Shown: in pieces, positions 1 to 8,199 of the stretch | How the letters are laid out: every line of letters begins with the position of its first letter | Numbering within the stretch: position 1 is the first letter of the stretch | Assembly (NCBI RefSeq): GCF_002813455.1 | Contig: NZ_PHHE01000001.1 | Location: 1,922,001-1,986,000, forward strand | Origin: Pseudomonas baetica | GTDB lineage: Bacteria; Pseudomonadota; Gammaproteobacteria; Pseudomonadales; Pseudomonadaceae | Reading direction: 5' to 3' | DNA length: 64,000 nt | Program-made: the position numbers and the translations under genes | Notes under the pieces: generated by a model | Seen by the model: the letters and a program-made list of their open reading frames with translations, nothing else | Database searches by the model: none | Told to the model about the DNA's origin: nothing

Positions 1-583
1 AGGTCTGTTGCGGATCTTCCCGTGGGCGCTCATCGTTGGGCAGGATCGCTGCGGCCGTCACCAGCGCCGGCCAGCCTTCGAACAACGAGTAAGTGCTCAC
101 GGGAACCGTCAGATCGGGCTGGCGCTGCACCTGTTCGACCAGCAACGCAGCAGACATCTTGAGCAAACCGGACAGCTCGGCATCGACCATTTGTCCTTGC
201 ACCACGGCGTACTTGGTCCGCTGCCGATCCAGCACAAACACGCCTTCATAACCGTCACTGGTAAACAGGGTTTTGCCGAGATTCTGTTCGCTGTAAGCCC
301 AATCCGTGTCGATCCGGTCGTGCAGATGCTCATAGGCCGTGGTCCAGTTGGCGTAGCTGGTGATGTAACTCTTTGACGCGGTGATGCGGTTCTCCAGTGC
401 CCGCGCCGAGTAAAACCGGACGTCCCTGGCCTCTTGCTGATCAAGGCGGGCGGCGATACTGAACAGGGCCCACGTCGCGGCAAGCACGCCGACAACGAAC
501 AGCGCACCGATGGCGAGGGCCAGGCGGCGAGTGACGGCACTCTGCAAAGGAGGAACGGGCACAGCGTGTGTGGACATATCCAT
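1..583 (-). CDS. CHASE4-type membrane sensor protein, N-terminal part only (cut by window edge)
   Basis: This frame is open from an ATG at 583 down to base 1 with no stop, so about 194 residues of a longer protein are visible. Residues 17-42 form a transmembrane segment after a short cytoplasmic start. The following extracytoplasmic region contains the motif TSYANWTTAYEHLHDR and resembles the CHASE4 sensory domain. In pseudomonads this domain usually precedes HAMP, GGDEF/EAL or histidine kinase modules, but the output domain lies outside the window, so the activity is unknown. An in-frame ATG at 577 is an alternative start. It is divergent from the ABC exporter that starts near 855. Confidence 0.75.
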   Translation of the reverse strand, partial: MDMSTHAVPVPPLQSAVTRRLALAIGALFVVGVLAATWALFSIAARLDQQEARDVRFYSARALENRITASKSYITSYANWTTAYEHLHDRIDTDWAYSEQNLGKTLFTSDGYEGVFVLDRQRTKYAVVQGQMVDAELSGLLKMSAALLVEQVQRQPDLTVPVSTYSLFEGWPALVTAAAILPNDERPREDPQQT

Positions 584-854
584 TTGCTCAACCTGATCCC
601 GTGTCTATTTCAATCTAGAGCAACGGCCTTGGCGCGATGTTCCGCTGGTTCGTCATGATTGCGCGGCGGCGGCTTTCACAAGCGTAGTGAAGGTACGGTG
701 GTTTTGCCTTGGCGCAGCGCAATCCCGTGACCGTCCGTCCGGCCCCGGCACACCGTGTCTTCGCGGCATTCGGCGATATGCTTCAACGTTACAAACCCCC
801 AAGTCAGTCATTCGATGGCAAACTTCCCACTAATGGATTGTTTTGAAGACCACC
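584..854. other. Intergenic region between divergent genes
   Basis: These 271 bases separate the CHASE4-type gene (leftward) from the ABC exporter (rightward) and should hold both promoters. I see no repeat, RNA gene or convincing small ORF here. Confidence 0.5.
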
Positions 855-2714
855 ATGCTGGGTGCGTTTGAACGAAGACTTGACCCTTTTCCGCCTGACG
901 AGGTACCGCCGCCGCCCAATGGTCTGGCGCGTTTTTTGTGGGCCTGTACGCGGGGTGCCCGCGGTTACATCCTGGTGCTGGCATTGCTCAGTGCCGCTGT
1001 GTCGATTTACGAAGCGTGGCTGTTTTCCTTTCTGGGGCAAGTGGTGGATCTGCTCTCGACCTGGCAGGCCGGTGGTGAAGCCGCTGCGCAGGAGAGTCGC
1101 GTGTTGTGGGGCATGGGCATCGTCATGGTGACCAGTGTCGCTCTGGTGGCGTTGCGTACGATGGTGCAGCACCAGATCCTGGCGATTAACCTGCCGTTGC
1201 GCCTGCGCTGGGACTTCCATCGGCTGATGTTGCGGCAAAGCCTTTCGTTTTTCTCCGATGAGTTTTCCGGACGGGTCACGACCAAAGTGATGCAGACGGC
1301 GCTGGCAGTGCGCGACGTGCTGTTCACCATGATCGAGATCATCCCGGGGATCGGCGTGTATTTCATCGCGATCATCGCGCTGGCTGGCGGCTTCGCGCTG
1401 AAGCTGATGCTGCCGTTCATTGGCTGGGCCGTGCTGTTCGCGCTGGCCATGTGGTACTTCGTGCCGCGCCTGGGCAAAGTCGGGCAGGAGCAGGCGAACG
1501 CGCGCTCGATGATGACCGGGCGTATTTCGGATGCCTACACCAACATCACCACGGTGAAGCTGTTCTCCCACTCCAATCGTGAAGCGCACTTCGCCCGTGC
1601 GGCGATGGAGGATTTCAAACTGACCGGTTTTCGCCAGATGCGCTTGGTCAGTCTGTTCGAGATCGTCAACCAGGCACTGGTGGTGGGGCTGATCATGTCA
1701 GCCGGCGGTTACGCCCTGTGGCTGTGGCACCAGGGCGACGTCGGCGCCGGTGCTGTGGCGGCCATCACCGCCATGGCGCTGCGAATCAATGGCATGTCGA
1801 ACTGGATCATGTGGCAAATGACCTCGCTGTTCGAAAGCATCGGCACCGTTCAGGATGGCATGGCGACGCTGACCCAGGGCGCCAAGGTGCAGGACGCCCC
1901 GGATGCTGGCGTGTTGGTGACTTCCGGCGGCGCCGTGACCTTCGATAAGGTGAGCTTCAACTACAACGGCGAACGTCAGGTGCTCGACGGCTTGAATCTG
2001 AGCATTCGCCCAGGCGAAAAAATTGGCCTGGTCGGGCGCTCTGGTGCCGGTAAATCCACGCTGATCAACTTGCTGCTGCGCTTCTACGATGTCGACAGCG
2101 GCGAGATTCGCATCGATGGCCAAAACATCGCGAAAGTAACGCAGGACAGTCTGCGCAGTGCCATCGGCATGGTCACGCAGGACACCTCGCTGCTGCACCG
2201 CTCCATTCGCGACAACATTGCCTACGGCCGTCCCGATGCCACCGACGCGCAAATCCGCAGTGCCGCCGCGAGCGCCCAGGCCGATGAGTTCATCAGCCAA
2301 CTCAGCGACCGCCAAGGCCATAGCGGTTACGACACACTGGTGGGCGAGCGCGGCATCAAACTGTCGGGCGGCCAACGCCAGCGCGTCGCGATTGCCCGGG
2401 TGATGCTCAAGAACGCGCCGATCCTGCTACTTGACGAAGCCACCAGCGCGCTGGATTCGGAAGTCGAAGTGGCGATTCAGGAAAGCCTCGATGAAATGAT
2501 GCAGGGCAAGACCGTGATTGCGATCGCCCATCGGCTATCGACCATTGCGGCCATGGACCGGCTCATTGTCATGGACGAAGGACGCATCATCGAACAGGGC
2601 ACGCACGCCCAGTTGCTGGAGAAAAACGGCGTCTATGCGCGGCTTTGGCAGCATCAGAGCGGTGGTTTTTTGGGTGAGGACAACGGCGTGGTGGAGTCTG
2701 CCTGCACGCAATGA
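855..2714 (+). CDS. ABC exporter, fused permease and ATPase (MsbA/multidrug type)
   Basis: A half-transporter of 619 residues from the ATG at 855; an in-frame TTG at 843 would add four. The N-terminal half carries the hydrophobic segments of an ABC type-1 exporter membrane domain, starting with GYILVLALLSAAVSIYEAWL. The C-terminal half is a complete ATPase: Walker A GRSGAGKS near residue 394, signature LSGGQRQRV near 503, Walker B ILLLDEATSALD near 523, and a final AHRLST switch. It should act as a homodimer in the inner membrane. The substrate cannot be inferred: neighbours are unrelated and there is no N-terminal peptidase domain. Family assignment is firm, function is not. Confidence 0.88.
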   Translation: MLGAFERRLDPFPPDEVPPPPNGLARFLWACTRGARGYILVLALLSAAVSIYEAWLFSFLGQVVDLLSTWQAGGEAAAQESRVLWGMGIVMVTSVALVALRTMVQHQILAINLPLRLRWDFHRLMLRQSLSFFSDEFSGRVTTKVMQTALAVRDVLFTMIEIIPGIGVYFIAIIALAGGFALKLMLPFIGWAVLFALAMWYFVPRLGKVGQEQANARSMMTGRISDAYTNITTVKLFSHSNREAHFARAAMEDFKLTGFRQMRLVSLFEIVNQALVVGLIMSAGGYALWLWHQGDVGAGAVAAITAMALRINGMSNWIMWQMTSLFESIGTVQDGMATLTQGAKVQDAPDAGVLVTSGGAVTFDKVSFNYNGERQVLDGLNLSIRPGEKIGLVGRSGAGKSTLINLLLRFYDVDSGEIRIDGQNIAKVTQDSLRSAIGMVTQDTSLLHRSIRDNIAYGRPDATDAQIRSAAASAQADEFISQLSDRQGHSGYDTLVGERGIKLSGGQRQRVAIARVMLKNAPILLLDEATSALDSEVEVAIQESLDEMMQGKTVIAIAHRLSTIAAMDRLIVMDEGRIIEQGTHAQLLEKNGVYARLWQHQSGGFLGEDNGVVESACTQ

Positions 2715-2836
2715 GCAGGGAACACATGATTTGGCAGCAACGATGCGGTCTCATTTGAGACCGCATCTGGCAATTCAACGCTGAGCCATCAGCACGGCTC
2801 AGCGTTCGCCAGTGTAAAGGTTTGAAGGGATGTTTA

Positions 2837-3763
2837 ATGACGAGGGATGATTCAGTGGCGAACACCGCAATTAGCATTAGTCAGCTGCAAATCGATATTC
2901 AAGAACACTTTCAAAAGTTCGAACGTGCGCCTATCAAAGCTGCATGGCGCAGGCGCGATGCGCGCAGCTGTCTGATCTGGATTGCTGCATGTCTCCCTGG
3001 AATCTTATGGGTGGTTTTAGAATTGCCCAGTGTCTCGCTTTATCAATACATTCCGGTGCTGTTTGCCATTTTGATTATCACCATGATCTGCGCAGCAAAG
3101 ATCACCGATGTGTACGCGCGGATTCGCGCAGAAAGCCTTGGTGCGGACGTGAATGCTTCTCGCACTGATCGTTTGAAGCTGAGGCAGGATTGGTTGTGCA
3201 TGCGTTATGAATGTCGCCCCGGTGAGCTTGTAATTAAGGCGAGAGCCCTCAGACAGCTTTGGGAAGAACGGCAGGAAATTCGGCGTTTGGCCAGTAACGA
3301 TACGATGGGGCCGCGCTTCGCTGCGTTCTTTCGGTTGCCCGACTCTGCGCGATTTATAGGATTACTGATTGCGATCACGGCAATTATCGCCACGCTGGTG
3401 ACGTTGGGAAGTAGCATCGACTCAATCTTCGAGGCCCTGCAAAACTGGCGGAGGCTAATCGCAAATGTGCTTATTGCCACCTTGTTGTGCGCAGAGGTCG
3501 TACTGTTCTGGATATTGCTCACGGGCATGATTCGAGAGATTGGCCCTTCGATACTTGAGGAAATCGGAGTGCTGCCACTTTCCAGTCGGCAGGTTTATCG
3601 CTACCTGTTGGCCATGCACACTGCTAGCGAGCCGAATGATCTGCAGGGGAAGTGGATTGATCGTTTATTAAGTTTTGCTGCGCTGTTTTTCATACCCATC
3701 CCGCAATTGTGGGAGCGAATAACGGCCTCGGTCTCTTCGCGACTGTCCAGGCTAAGCGCCTGA
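2837..3763 (+). CDS. Uncharacterised inner-membrane protein with four predicted TM segments
   Basis: Not recognised. The ATG at 2837 has a good ribosome site (GAAGGGA, six bases away), which makes it preferable to the upstream TTG at 2822. The product has 308 residues: an N-terminal soluble stretch, paired hydrophobic segments (SCLIWIAACLPGILWVV and PVLFAILIITMICAA), a soluble middle with many Arg and Glu residues, two more hydrophobic segments (FIGLLIAITAIIATLVTL and ANVLIATLLCAEVVLFWILL), and a soluble tail. No motif reveals an enzyme or transporter. Base composition is lower in GC than its neighbours, which hints at recent acquisition. It stands alone between the ABC exporter and a small ATPase. 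Confidence 0.7.
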   Translation: MTRDDSVANTAISISQLQIDIQEHFQKFERAPIKAAWRRRDARSCLIWIAACLPGILWVVLELPSVSLYQYIPVLFAILIITMICAAKITDVYARIRAESLGADVNASRTDRLKLRQDWLCMRYECRPGELVIKARALRQLWEERQEIRRLASNDTMGPRFAAFFRLPDSARFIGLLIAITAIIATLVTLGSSIDSIFEALQNWRRLIANVLIATLLCAEVVLFWILLTGMIREIGPSILEEIGVLPLSSRQVYRYLLAMHTASEPNDLQGKWIDRLLSFAALFFIPIPQLWERITASVSSRLSRLSA

Positions 3764-3865
3764 CTGGAAACGTCCGCTTGGCATGCGATGAGCCAAGAGG
3801 GAATTGATCAGATCGTCTGGTCGGTGGACTGCCGTCAGATATTTTTATGGATAGGGAGCGTTTCC

Positions 3866-4351
3866 ATGCCCCAACCGAAATTGCACCTGATGTGCGGCAA
3901 GATTGCCTCCGGCAAATCAACACTCGCGAAGTCACTGGCAAGCGAGCACCGCGCGATTCTTTTGAGTGAGGATCGCTGGATTTCCAGGCTCTATCCCGCC
4001 GAAGTACAGACAGTGACGGATTACGTGCGCTGCGCAAAACGCATTCGCGATGTGCTCGGGCCTCTGGTTATTGATCTGCTCGGGGTGGGGCTTGATGTGG
4101 TTCTGGACTTCCCGGCGAACACGGTTGCAGATCGTGAATGGCTGCGAGGTTTGGCCGACGCTGCTGGATCGGCGCATTGCCTGCATTATCTGGATGTCGA
4201 TGACGACACTTGCCGAGCCAGACTACATGCTCGCAATGAGCGGGGCGAGCATGACTTTGCGGCGACTGATGCTGAGTTTGATTTGATCACTGGCTACTTT
4301 CGGGTTCCGGAAGAGGTCGAGGGGCTGGTGATCGTTCGGCATTGTTCGTGA
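3866..4351 (+). CDS. P-loop ATPase / small-molecule kinase-like protein
   Basis: A 161-residue protein with a Walker A motif right at the N terminus (GKIASGKST, residues 11-19). The start at 3866 is supported by AGGGAG seven bases upstream; the frame is open further upstream to 3788 but without a ribosome site. Size, layout and a C-terminal region rich in acidic and arginine residues (RARLHARNERGEHDFAATD) match the AAA_33/zeta-toxin-like predicted kinases (COG0645 type). Such proteins phosphorylate small molecules or are of unknown substrate. No antitoxin-like gene sits next to it, so a toxin role is not supported. Confidence 0.75.
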   Translation: MPQPKLHLMCGKIASGKSTLAKSLASEHRAILLSEDRWISRLYPAEVQTVTDYVRCAKRIRDVLGPLVIDLLGVGLDVVLDFPANTVADREWLRGLADAAGSAHCLHYLDVDDDTCRARLHARNERGEHDFAATDAEFDLITGYFRVPEEVEGLVIVRHCS

Positions 4352-4556
4352 ATTTCAGGGGGGCTGCTGTCGGCCAGAAGCGGTCCTTTGAAAGCGTATA
4401 CGGAAGAAGGACCGATTCAGTACTGTGAAAGAACGACGGGCATTCCTTCAGAGTGGTTGCCACTAATGCCAACAAGCTGCTCCACTCGACGGGCATGATT
4501 GAGCCTCTAAGATGGGCTAGAGTGCCCCCTTTAACCAAACAGTAGAGCCACATCAC
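4352..4556. other. Intergenic, low-GC stretch
   Basis: No credible gene, terminator or REP palindrome is visible in these 205 bases. Together with 4911-5115 it flanks the orphan ORF at 4557 and is atypical in composition. Confidence 0.4.
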
Positions 4557-4910
4557 ATGCATTTCGTCCGTCTCGGAGAGTACCTTGCCGCTTCACGTAT
4601 TACCGGGCCTCGGCATAATCTCCTGCAACTGCGCCTAGGAGTGGGGGAGCAGCATGAGCCGATCTGTGAGTGTCTACCGCCGCAGGGATCATGTAACCAC
4701 GAACCATTAGTTGAGGCTGATATCGTTGCAAGCGTACTAGAAGGAACAGCGGAGGCGAATCGACGCTTTGGCACCTCACATGTCGTAACCCACATCCGGT
4801 ACGTCCGAAATGACACCAGGCCTGAAGTAGTCTATAGCCTCTTGGCGCTCAAAATCCTTGAGCAGTTGCATGTCGGCGGCACATTCGTGGAGGGCAGCAA
4901 TACGATTTAG
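4557..4910 (+). CDS. Hypothetical protein, 117 residues
   Basis: Not recognised. The protein begins MHFVRLGEYLAAS and has balanced composition with plausible helices and strands (for example VVYSLLALKILEQLHVGG near the C terminus), which argues it is translated. Against it: there is no clear ribosome site, codon use is much less GC-biased than in neighbouring genes, and both flanks are non-coding. It may be a horizontally acquired gene or a decaying one. Confidence 0.5.
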   Translation: MHFVRLGEYLAASRITGPRHNLLQLRLGVGEQHEPICECLPPQGSCNHEPLVEADIVASVLEGTAEANRRFGTSHVVTHIRYVRNDTRPEVVYSLLALKILEQLHVGGTFVEGSNTI

Positions 4911-5115
4911 TCCTTGCTTCAAGCAGACTTCTGGGCAGGTAGGCAAGAGGACGAGTACAGCGTAGCCCTTGGGGTGGTGTCGCAGTGAGTCGGCCCCAGT
5001 TTCAGAGGGCCTCTCAGGCCTCAAGGATGTCTATCAAGAAACTGTGAGAACGCCCGCTTGTGGCCGATTTTGCCTCTCCCCATCCTCAGCCTTGGTGACC
5101 AGACAAGCTGAGCGC
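4911..5115. other. Intergenic region
   Basis: About 205 bases between the orphan ORF and the convergent aminotransferase gene. I see no hairpin-plus-T-run terminator and no recognisable repeat. Confidence 0.4.
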
Positions 5116-6249
5116 TTATTTAGCCATCACCTCGTCCAGCGCCTGCTCAAGCGTACTCACCGTGCGCTCGATGTTGTGCAGCTTTTCCAGTCCGAACAGA
5201 CCGATGCGGAACGTCTGGAAGTCGGCTGGCTCGTCGCATTGCAACGGTACTCCGGCGGCGATCTGCAGGCCGTGGCTGGCAAATTTCTTGCCGTTTTTGA
5301 TGTCGGCGTCATCGGTGTAGCTCACCACGACGCCAGGGGCCTGAAAGCCGTTAGCCGCTACGCTTTTGATGCCTTTGCCGGTCAACATGGCGCGCACCCG
5401 ATCGCCCAGAACCTGTTGTTCTTCGCGAACCTTGTCGAACCCGTAGGCTTGGGTCTCTTTCATTACTTCGTTGAATCGTGCGAGGGCATCGCTGGGCATG
5501 GTCGCGTGGTAGGCATGGCCGCCCTGTTCGTAGGCCTGCATGATTTGCAGCCATTTTTTCAGGTCGCAGGCGAAACTGCTGCTTTGCGTTTGTTCGATGC
5601 GCTTGAGTGCCAATGCACTGAACATCACCAAGGCACAGCAAGGGGAAGCGCTCCAGCCTTTCTGCGGTGCGCTGATCAGCAGATCGACGGCGCACTTGTG
5701 CATGTCCACCCAAAGCGTGCCTGAGGCGATGCAGTCCAGCACGAACAGTCCGCCCACCGCATGCACGGCATCACCGACGGCCCGCAGGTACTCGTCAGGC
5801 AGGATAATCCCTGATGAGGTTTCAACATGGGGGGCGAAGACCATCTTAGGCTTTTGCGCCGCAATGGCTGCCAGCACTTCGTCCAGCGGGGGCGGGACGT
5901 AGGCAGCCTGGCGAGCGCTGTCGACCGGCCGGGCTTTCAGCACCGTGGTGGCCGCTGGGATGTTGCCCATTTCAAGGATCTGGCTCCAGCGATAACTGAA
6001 CCAGCCGTTGCGTATCACCAGGCATTGCTGGTCGGTCGCAAACTGTCGCGCCACCGCCTCCATGCCGAATGTACCGCTGCCCGGTACCACCGCCACTGCC
6101 TGCGCGTTGTAGACCTGTTTCAGGGTCGTGGAGATGTTCTTCATCACGCCTTGAAATGACTGCGACATGTGGTTGAGCGAGCGGTCGGTGTAGACCACTG
6201 AATACTCGATCAGCCCCTCGGGATCGATACTGGGATATAGCGTTGACAT
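5116..6249 (-). CDS. Class V aminotransferase (alanine-glyoxylate aminotransferase-like)
   Basis: A 377-residue PLP enzyme. The ATG at 6249 is preceded by AAAGGAG at good spacing, so the longer frame to 6354 is not used. It shows the class V layout: glycine-rich VVPGSGTFGMEA near residues 54-65, the cofactor-ring aspartate in FVLDCIASGT (D172), and the Schiff-base lysine in SAPQKGWS (K197). Relatives transfer amino groups from alanine, serine or phosphonate-derived amines to keto acids. The exact substrate cannot be read from sequence, and no phosphonate or glyoxylate genes are adjacent. Confidence 0.85.
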   Translation of the reverse strand: MSTLYPSIDPEGLIEYSVVYTDRSLNHMSQSFQGVMKNISTTLKQVYNAQAVAVVPGSGTFGMEAVARQFATDQQCLVIRNGWFSYRWSQILEMGNIPAATTVLKARPVDSARQAAYVPPPLDEVLAAIAAQKPKMVFAPHVETSSGIILPDEYLRAVGDAVHAVGGLFVLDCIASGTLWVDMHKCAVDLLISAPQKGWSASPCCALVMFSALALKRIEQTQSSSFACDLKKWLQIMQAYEQGGHAYHATMPSDALARFNEVMKETQAYGFDKVREEQQVLGDRVRAMLTGKGIKSVAANGFQAPGVVVSYTDDADIKNGKKFASHGLQIAAGVPLQCDEPADFQTFRIGLFGLEKLHNIERTVSTLEQALDEVMAK

Positions 6250-6547
6250 GGGTTGACTCCTTTGGCAGAGATCTCGGTGGTATCGACCGCGCCCTGAGTT
6301 CAAGAAGGGCGGCAACCGATCCAATATAGCTGACCCTCTACCTGACGAAGCCACCAGCGCACTTGATTCGCACCTCGAAGCAGGATGTAAGGTGAGAATT
6401 GATTTCTCAACAAAATGTACTCTCTAGTTACTGCAACGGTTCAGCGCTGCTTGTATCCTAGCTGCACGAAGAGGATGAATGGCGCCCGCTATTGCCTTGA
6501 CCCAATGTTGCGGGAACGGAAAACCGGACTTTCCAAAAGGTAGTAAC
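6250..6547. other. Intergenic region upstream of the diguanylate cyclase
   Basis: A 298-base divergent region carrying the promoters of the aminotransferase and the cyclase, the ABC fragment at 6338-6370, and a short possible leader ORF (6475-6543) that ends five bases before the chosen GTG start of the cyclase. Confidence 0.4.
6338..6370 (+). pseudogene. Short remnant of an ABC ATPase Walker B segment
   Basis: These 33 bases match 30 of 33 bases of the Walker B coding segment of the ABC exporter at 2427-2459. In the matching frame they read as DEATSALDS. Nothing else of an ABC gene is present around it. It looks like a fragment left from a deleted or rearranged transporter gene, but a chance match to a highly conserved motif cannot be excluded. 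Confidence 0.4.
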
Positions 6548-8053
6548 GTGAAGCGTGATTCCCATCTGGTTGTGCTGTTGCTGCTGGTCATCGGTTGTTC
6601 CCTGGCGTCATTGACGGTCTGGAAGGTATTGGCCTCTCGAGAGCGAGCACTCGAGGAGGTGGATGTCCATGGCTTGAACCTTGCCCAGGCGCTGGCGACT
6701 TACTCCGAAGGCATTGTCCGTCAGAGCTCGCTGCTTTTGCTTGGGCTGGTCGAGCGTCTGGAAACAGAAGGGAGCGGCCCTGAACAGATTCAGCGACTGA
6801 GTGCTTTGGTCAACCGCCAGGAGCCGCTGATGCCACAGCTCAGTGGTATCACGATCTACGACAAACAGGGTCATTGGTTGATGTCTTCCAACCGGCCTAT
6901 TCCATCGGGTGCGAACAGCACTGATCGAGCCTATTTCATTCATCACCGCGACGATCCGTCGCGCGAGACCTTTATCGGTCCGCCGATCCAGAGCCGTTCC
7001 AATCAGGAATGGGTGATCACCGTCAGCCGGCGTTTCAATGGTCCTGACGGCGAGTTCGCCGGCGTGGTGGCGGTCACCCTGGGGGTCGAAAACTTCCTGC
7101 GATTGTTTGGAAAGATCGACGTGGGGCAGGAGGGTGCAATCGGTTTGTCCTATACCGACGGCACGTTGCTGGTTCGCTATCCATTCCGTGAGCAGGACAT
7201 GGGGCGCAACTTTTCCAAGTCGCCCATCTACGCCAAGTATCTCGTCGACCAATCTGTCGGCACCGCATCGTTTACTTCCAGCCTGGACGGCGTGGAGCGG
7301 CTCTATGCCTTCCGCAAGAGTGACCGGCTGCCGTTGATCACGACTGTGGCACTGGGCAAGCGCGAAGCCCTCACTGCGTGGCGAACGGAGGCGGTGCTGT
7401 CGGCGGTGGTGGTGACGGGGTTGCTGGGGCTGACCGGGCTCATCGGTTGGTTTCTGATTCTGGATATCCGTCGGCGCACCGAGGCAGAAGATCAACTGCG
7501 CGCGGCTCAGCAGCAGTTGCTCTCGTCGAACCGGCAACTTGAATTGTTGGCGATGCGGGATGCCCTGACCGGTCTGGCCAATCGCCGCTGCTTTGATGAG
7601 AGCCTTGCCATGGAGGCGCGGCGAGCGCAGCGTGATGGCACCACCCTGGCTTTGCTGATGATCGATATCGACTTCTTCAAGCGCTTCAACGATTCGCTCG
7701 GGCATGTGGCAGGAGACGCCTGCCTGCAGACGGTGGGCAGAATCTTCGAGGGCTGCGTCAGGCGACCGTCAGATCTGGTGGCACGTTATGGCGGAGAGGA
7801 GATGGCTATCATCATGCCTGACACCGACGGTGACGGTGCCGCGGTGGTGGCGCAACTCATCCTCGACCGTTTGCAGCAAGCGAACATTGTGCACGACACC
7901 AGCCCGTTCGGTCGGTTGACTGTGAGCATCGGGATTGCCACCGCGATCGGTGCCCGGCTGGACAATTTGCAGGGGTTGATCGAGGTGGCAGATCAGGCGC
8001 TGTACAACGCCAAGGCGTTTGGACGTAATCAGTTTGTGAGGGGCGGGTTGTGA
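6548..8053 (+). CDS. Membrane-bound diguanylate cyclase with periplasmic sensor domain
   Basis: A protein of 501 residues predicted to make cyclic di-GMP. It has one N-terminal TM segment (VVLLLLVIGCSLASLTVW), a periplasmic dCache/PDC-like domain (about residues 35-280, with the motif FIGPPIQSRSNQEWVITVSRR), a second TM segment, a short linker, and a C-terminal GGDEF domain. The active loop reads GGEEM, and an RxxD inhibitory site (RPSD) lies five residues before it, so the enzyme looks active and feedback-controlled. I chose GTG at 6548 because of AAAAGG seven bases upstream; an ATG at 6479 in the same frame lacks good spacing. Its ligand is unknown. Confidence 0.88.
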   Translation: MKRDSHLVVLLLLVIGCSLASLTVWKVLASRERALEEVDVHGLNLAQALATYSEGIVRQSSLLLLGLVERLETEGSGPEQIQRLSALVNRQEPLMPQLSGITIYDKQGHWLMSSNRPIPSGANSTDRAYFIHHRDDPSRETFIGPPIQSRSNQEWVITVSRRFNGPDGEFAGVVAVTLGVENFLRLFGKIDVGQEGAIGLSYTDGTLLVRYPFREQDMGRNFSKSPIYAKYLVDQSVGTASFTSSLDGVERLYAFRKSDRLPLITTVALGKREALTAWRTEAVLSAVVVTGLLGLTGLIGWFLILDIRRRTEAEDQLRAAQQQLLSSNRQLELLAMRDALTGLANRRCFDESLAMEARRAQRDGTTLALLMIDIDFFKRFNDSLGHVAGDACLQTVGRIFEGCVRRPSDLVARYGGEEMAIIMPDTDGDGAAVVAQLILDRLQQANIVHDTSPFGRLTVSIGIATAIGARLDNLQGLIEVADQALYNAKAFGRNQFVRGGL

Positions 8054-8114
8054 CAGGGCGCGTTGGCTAATCAGGCTGCCACCCAGACGGCAATAAAAAA
8101 CCGGCATTCACGCC

Positions 8115-8133
8115 TAATGCCGATCAGTTAAGC
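8115..8133 (+). repeat. Left terminal inverted repeat of the IS4-group element
   Basis: Pairs with 9522-9540 at 17 of 19 positions; the two mismatches are a swapped GA/AG pair at positions 8-9. Confidence 0.85.
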
Positions 8134-8167
8134 CCTTTTGCTTGACCTTTGGCCGCAAGAAATCAAA

Positions 8168-8199
8168 ATCCGATGCCTGAATAGGCATCGGATTTTTTT
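8168..8199 (+). terminator. Hairpin with T-run directly abutting the transposase start codon
   Basis: A perfect 11-bp stem (8168-8178 with 8183-8193, loop GAAT) is followed by seven T residues that end at the base before the transposase ATG at 8200. It has the form of an intrinsic terminator and takes the place of a ribosome site. In IS10 and IS50, structures near the transposase start block expression from outside transcripts; a similar role here is inference. Confidence 0.75.

Noticed and set aside
8..376. A 122-codon plus-strand frame at the left edge
   Set aside because: The opposite strand carries an uninterrupted frame with a TM segment and CHASE4-like motifs running off the window.
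3866..4351. Zeta-type toxin of a toxin-antitoxin pair
   Set aside because: The P-loop resembles zeta toxins, but no antitoxin gene is adjacent and general small-molecule kinases share the motif.
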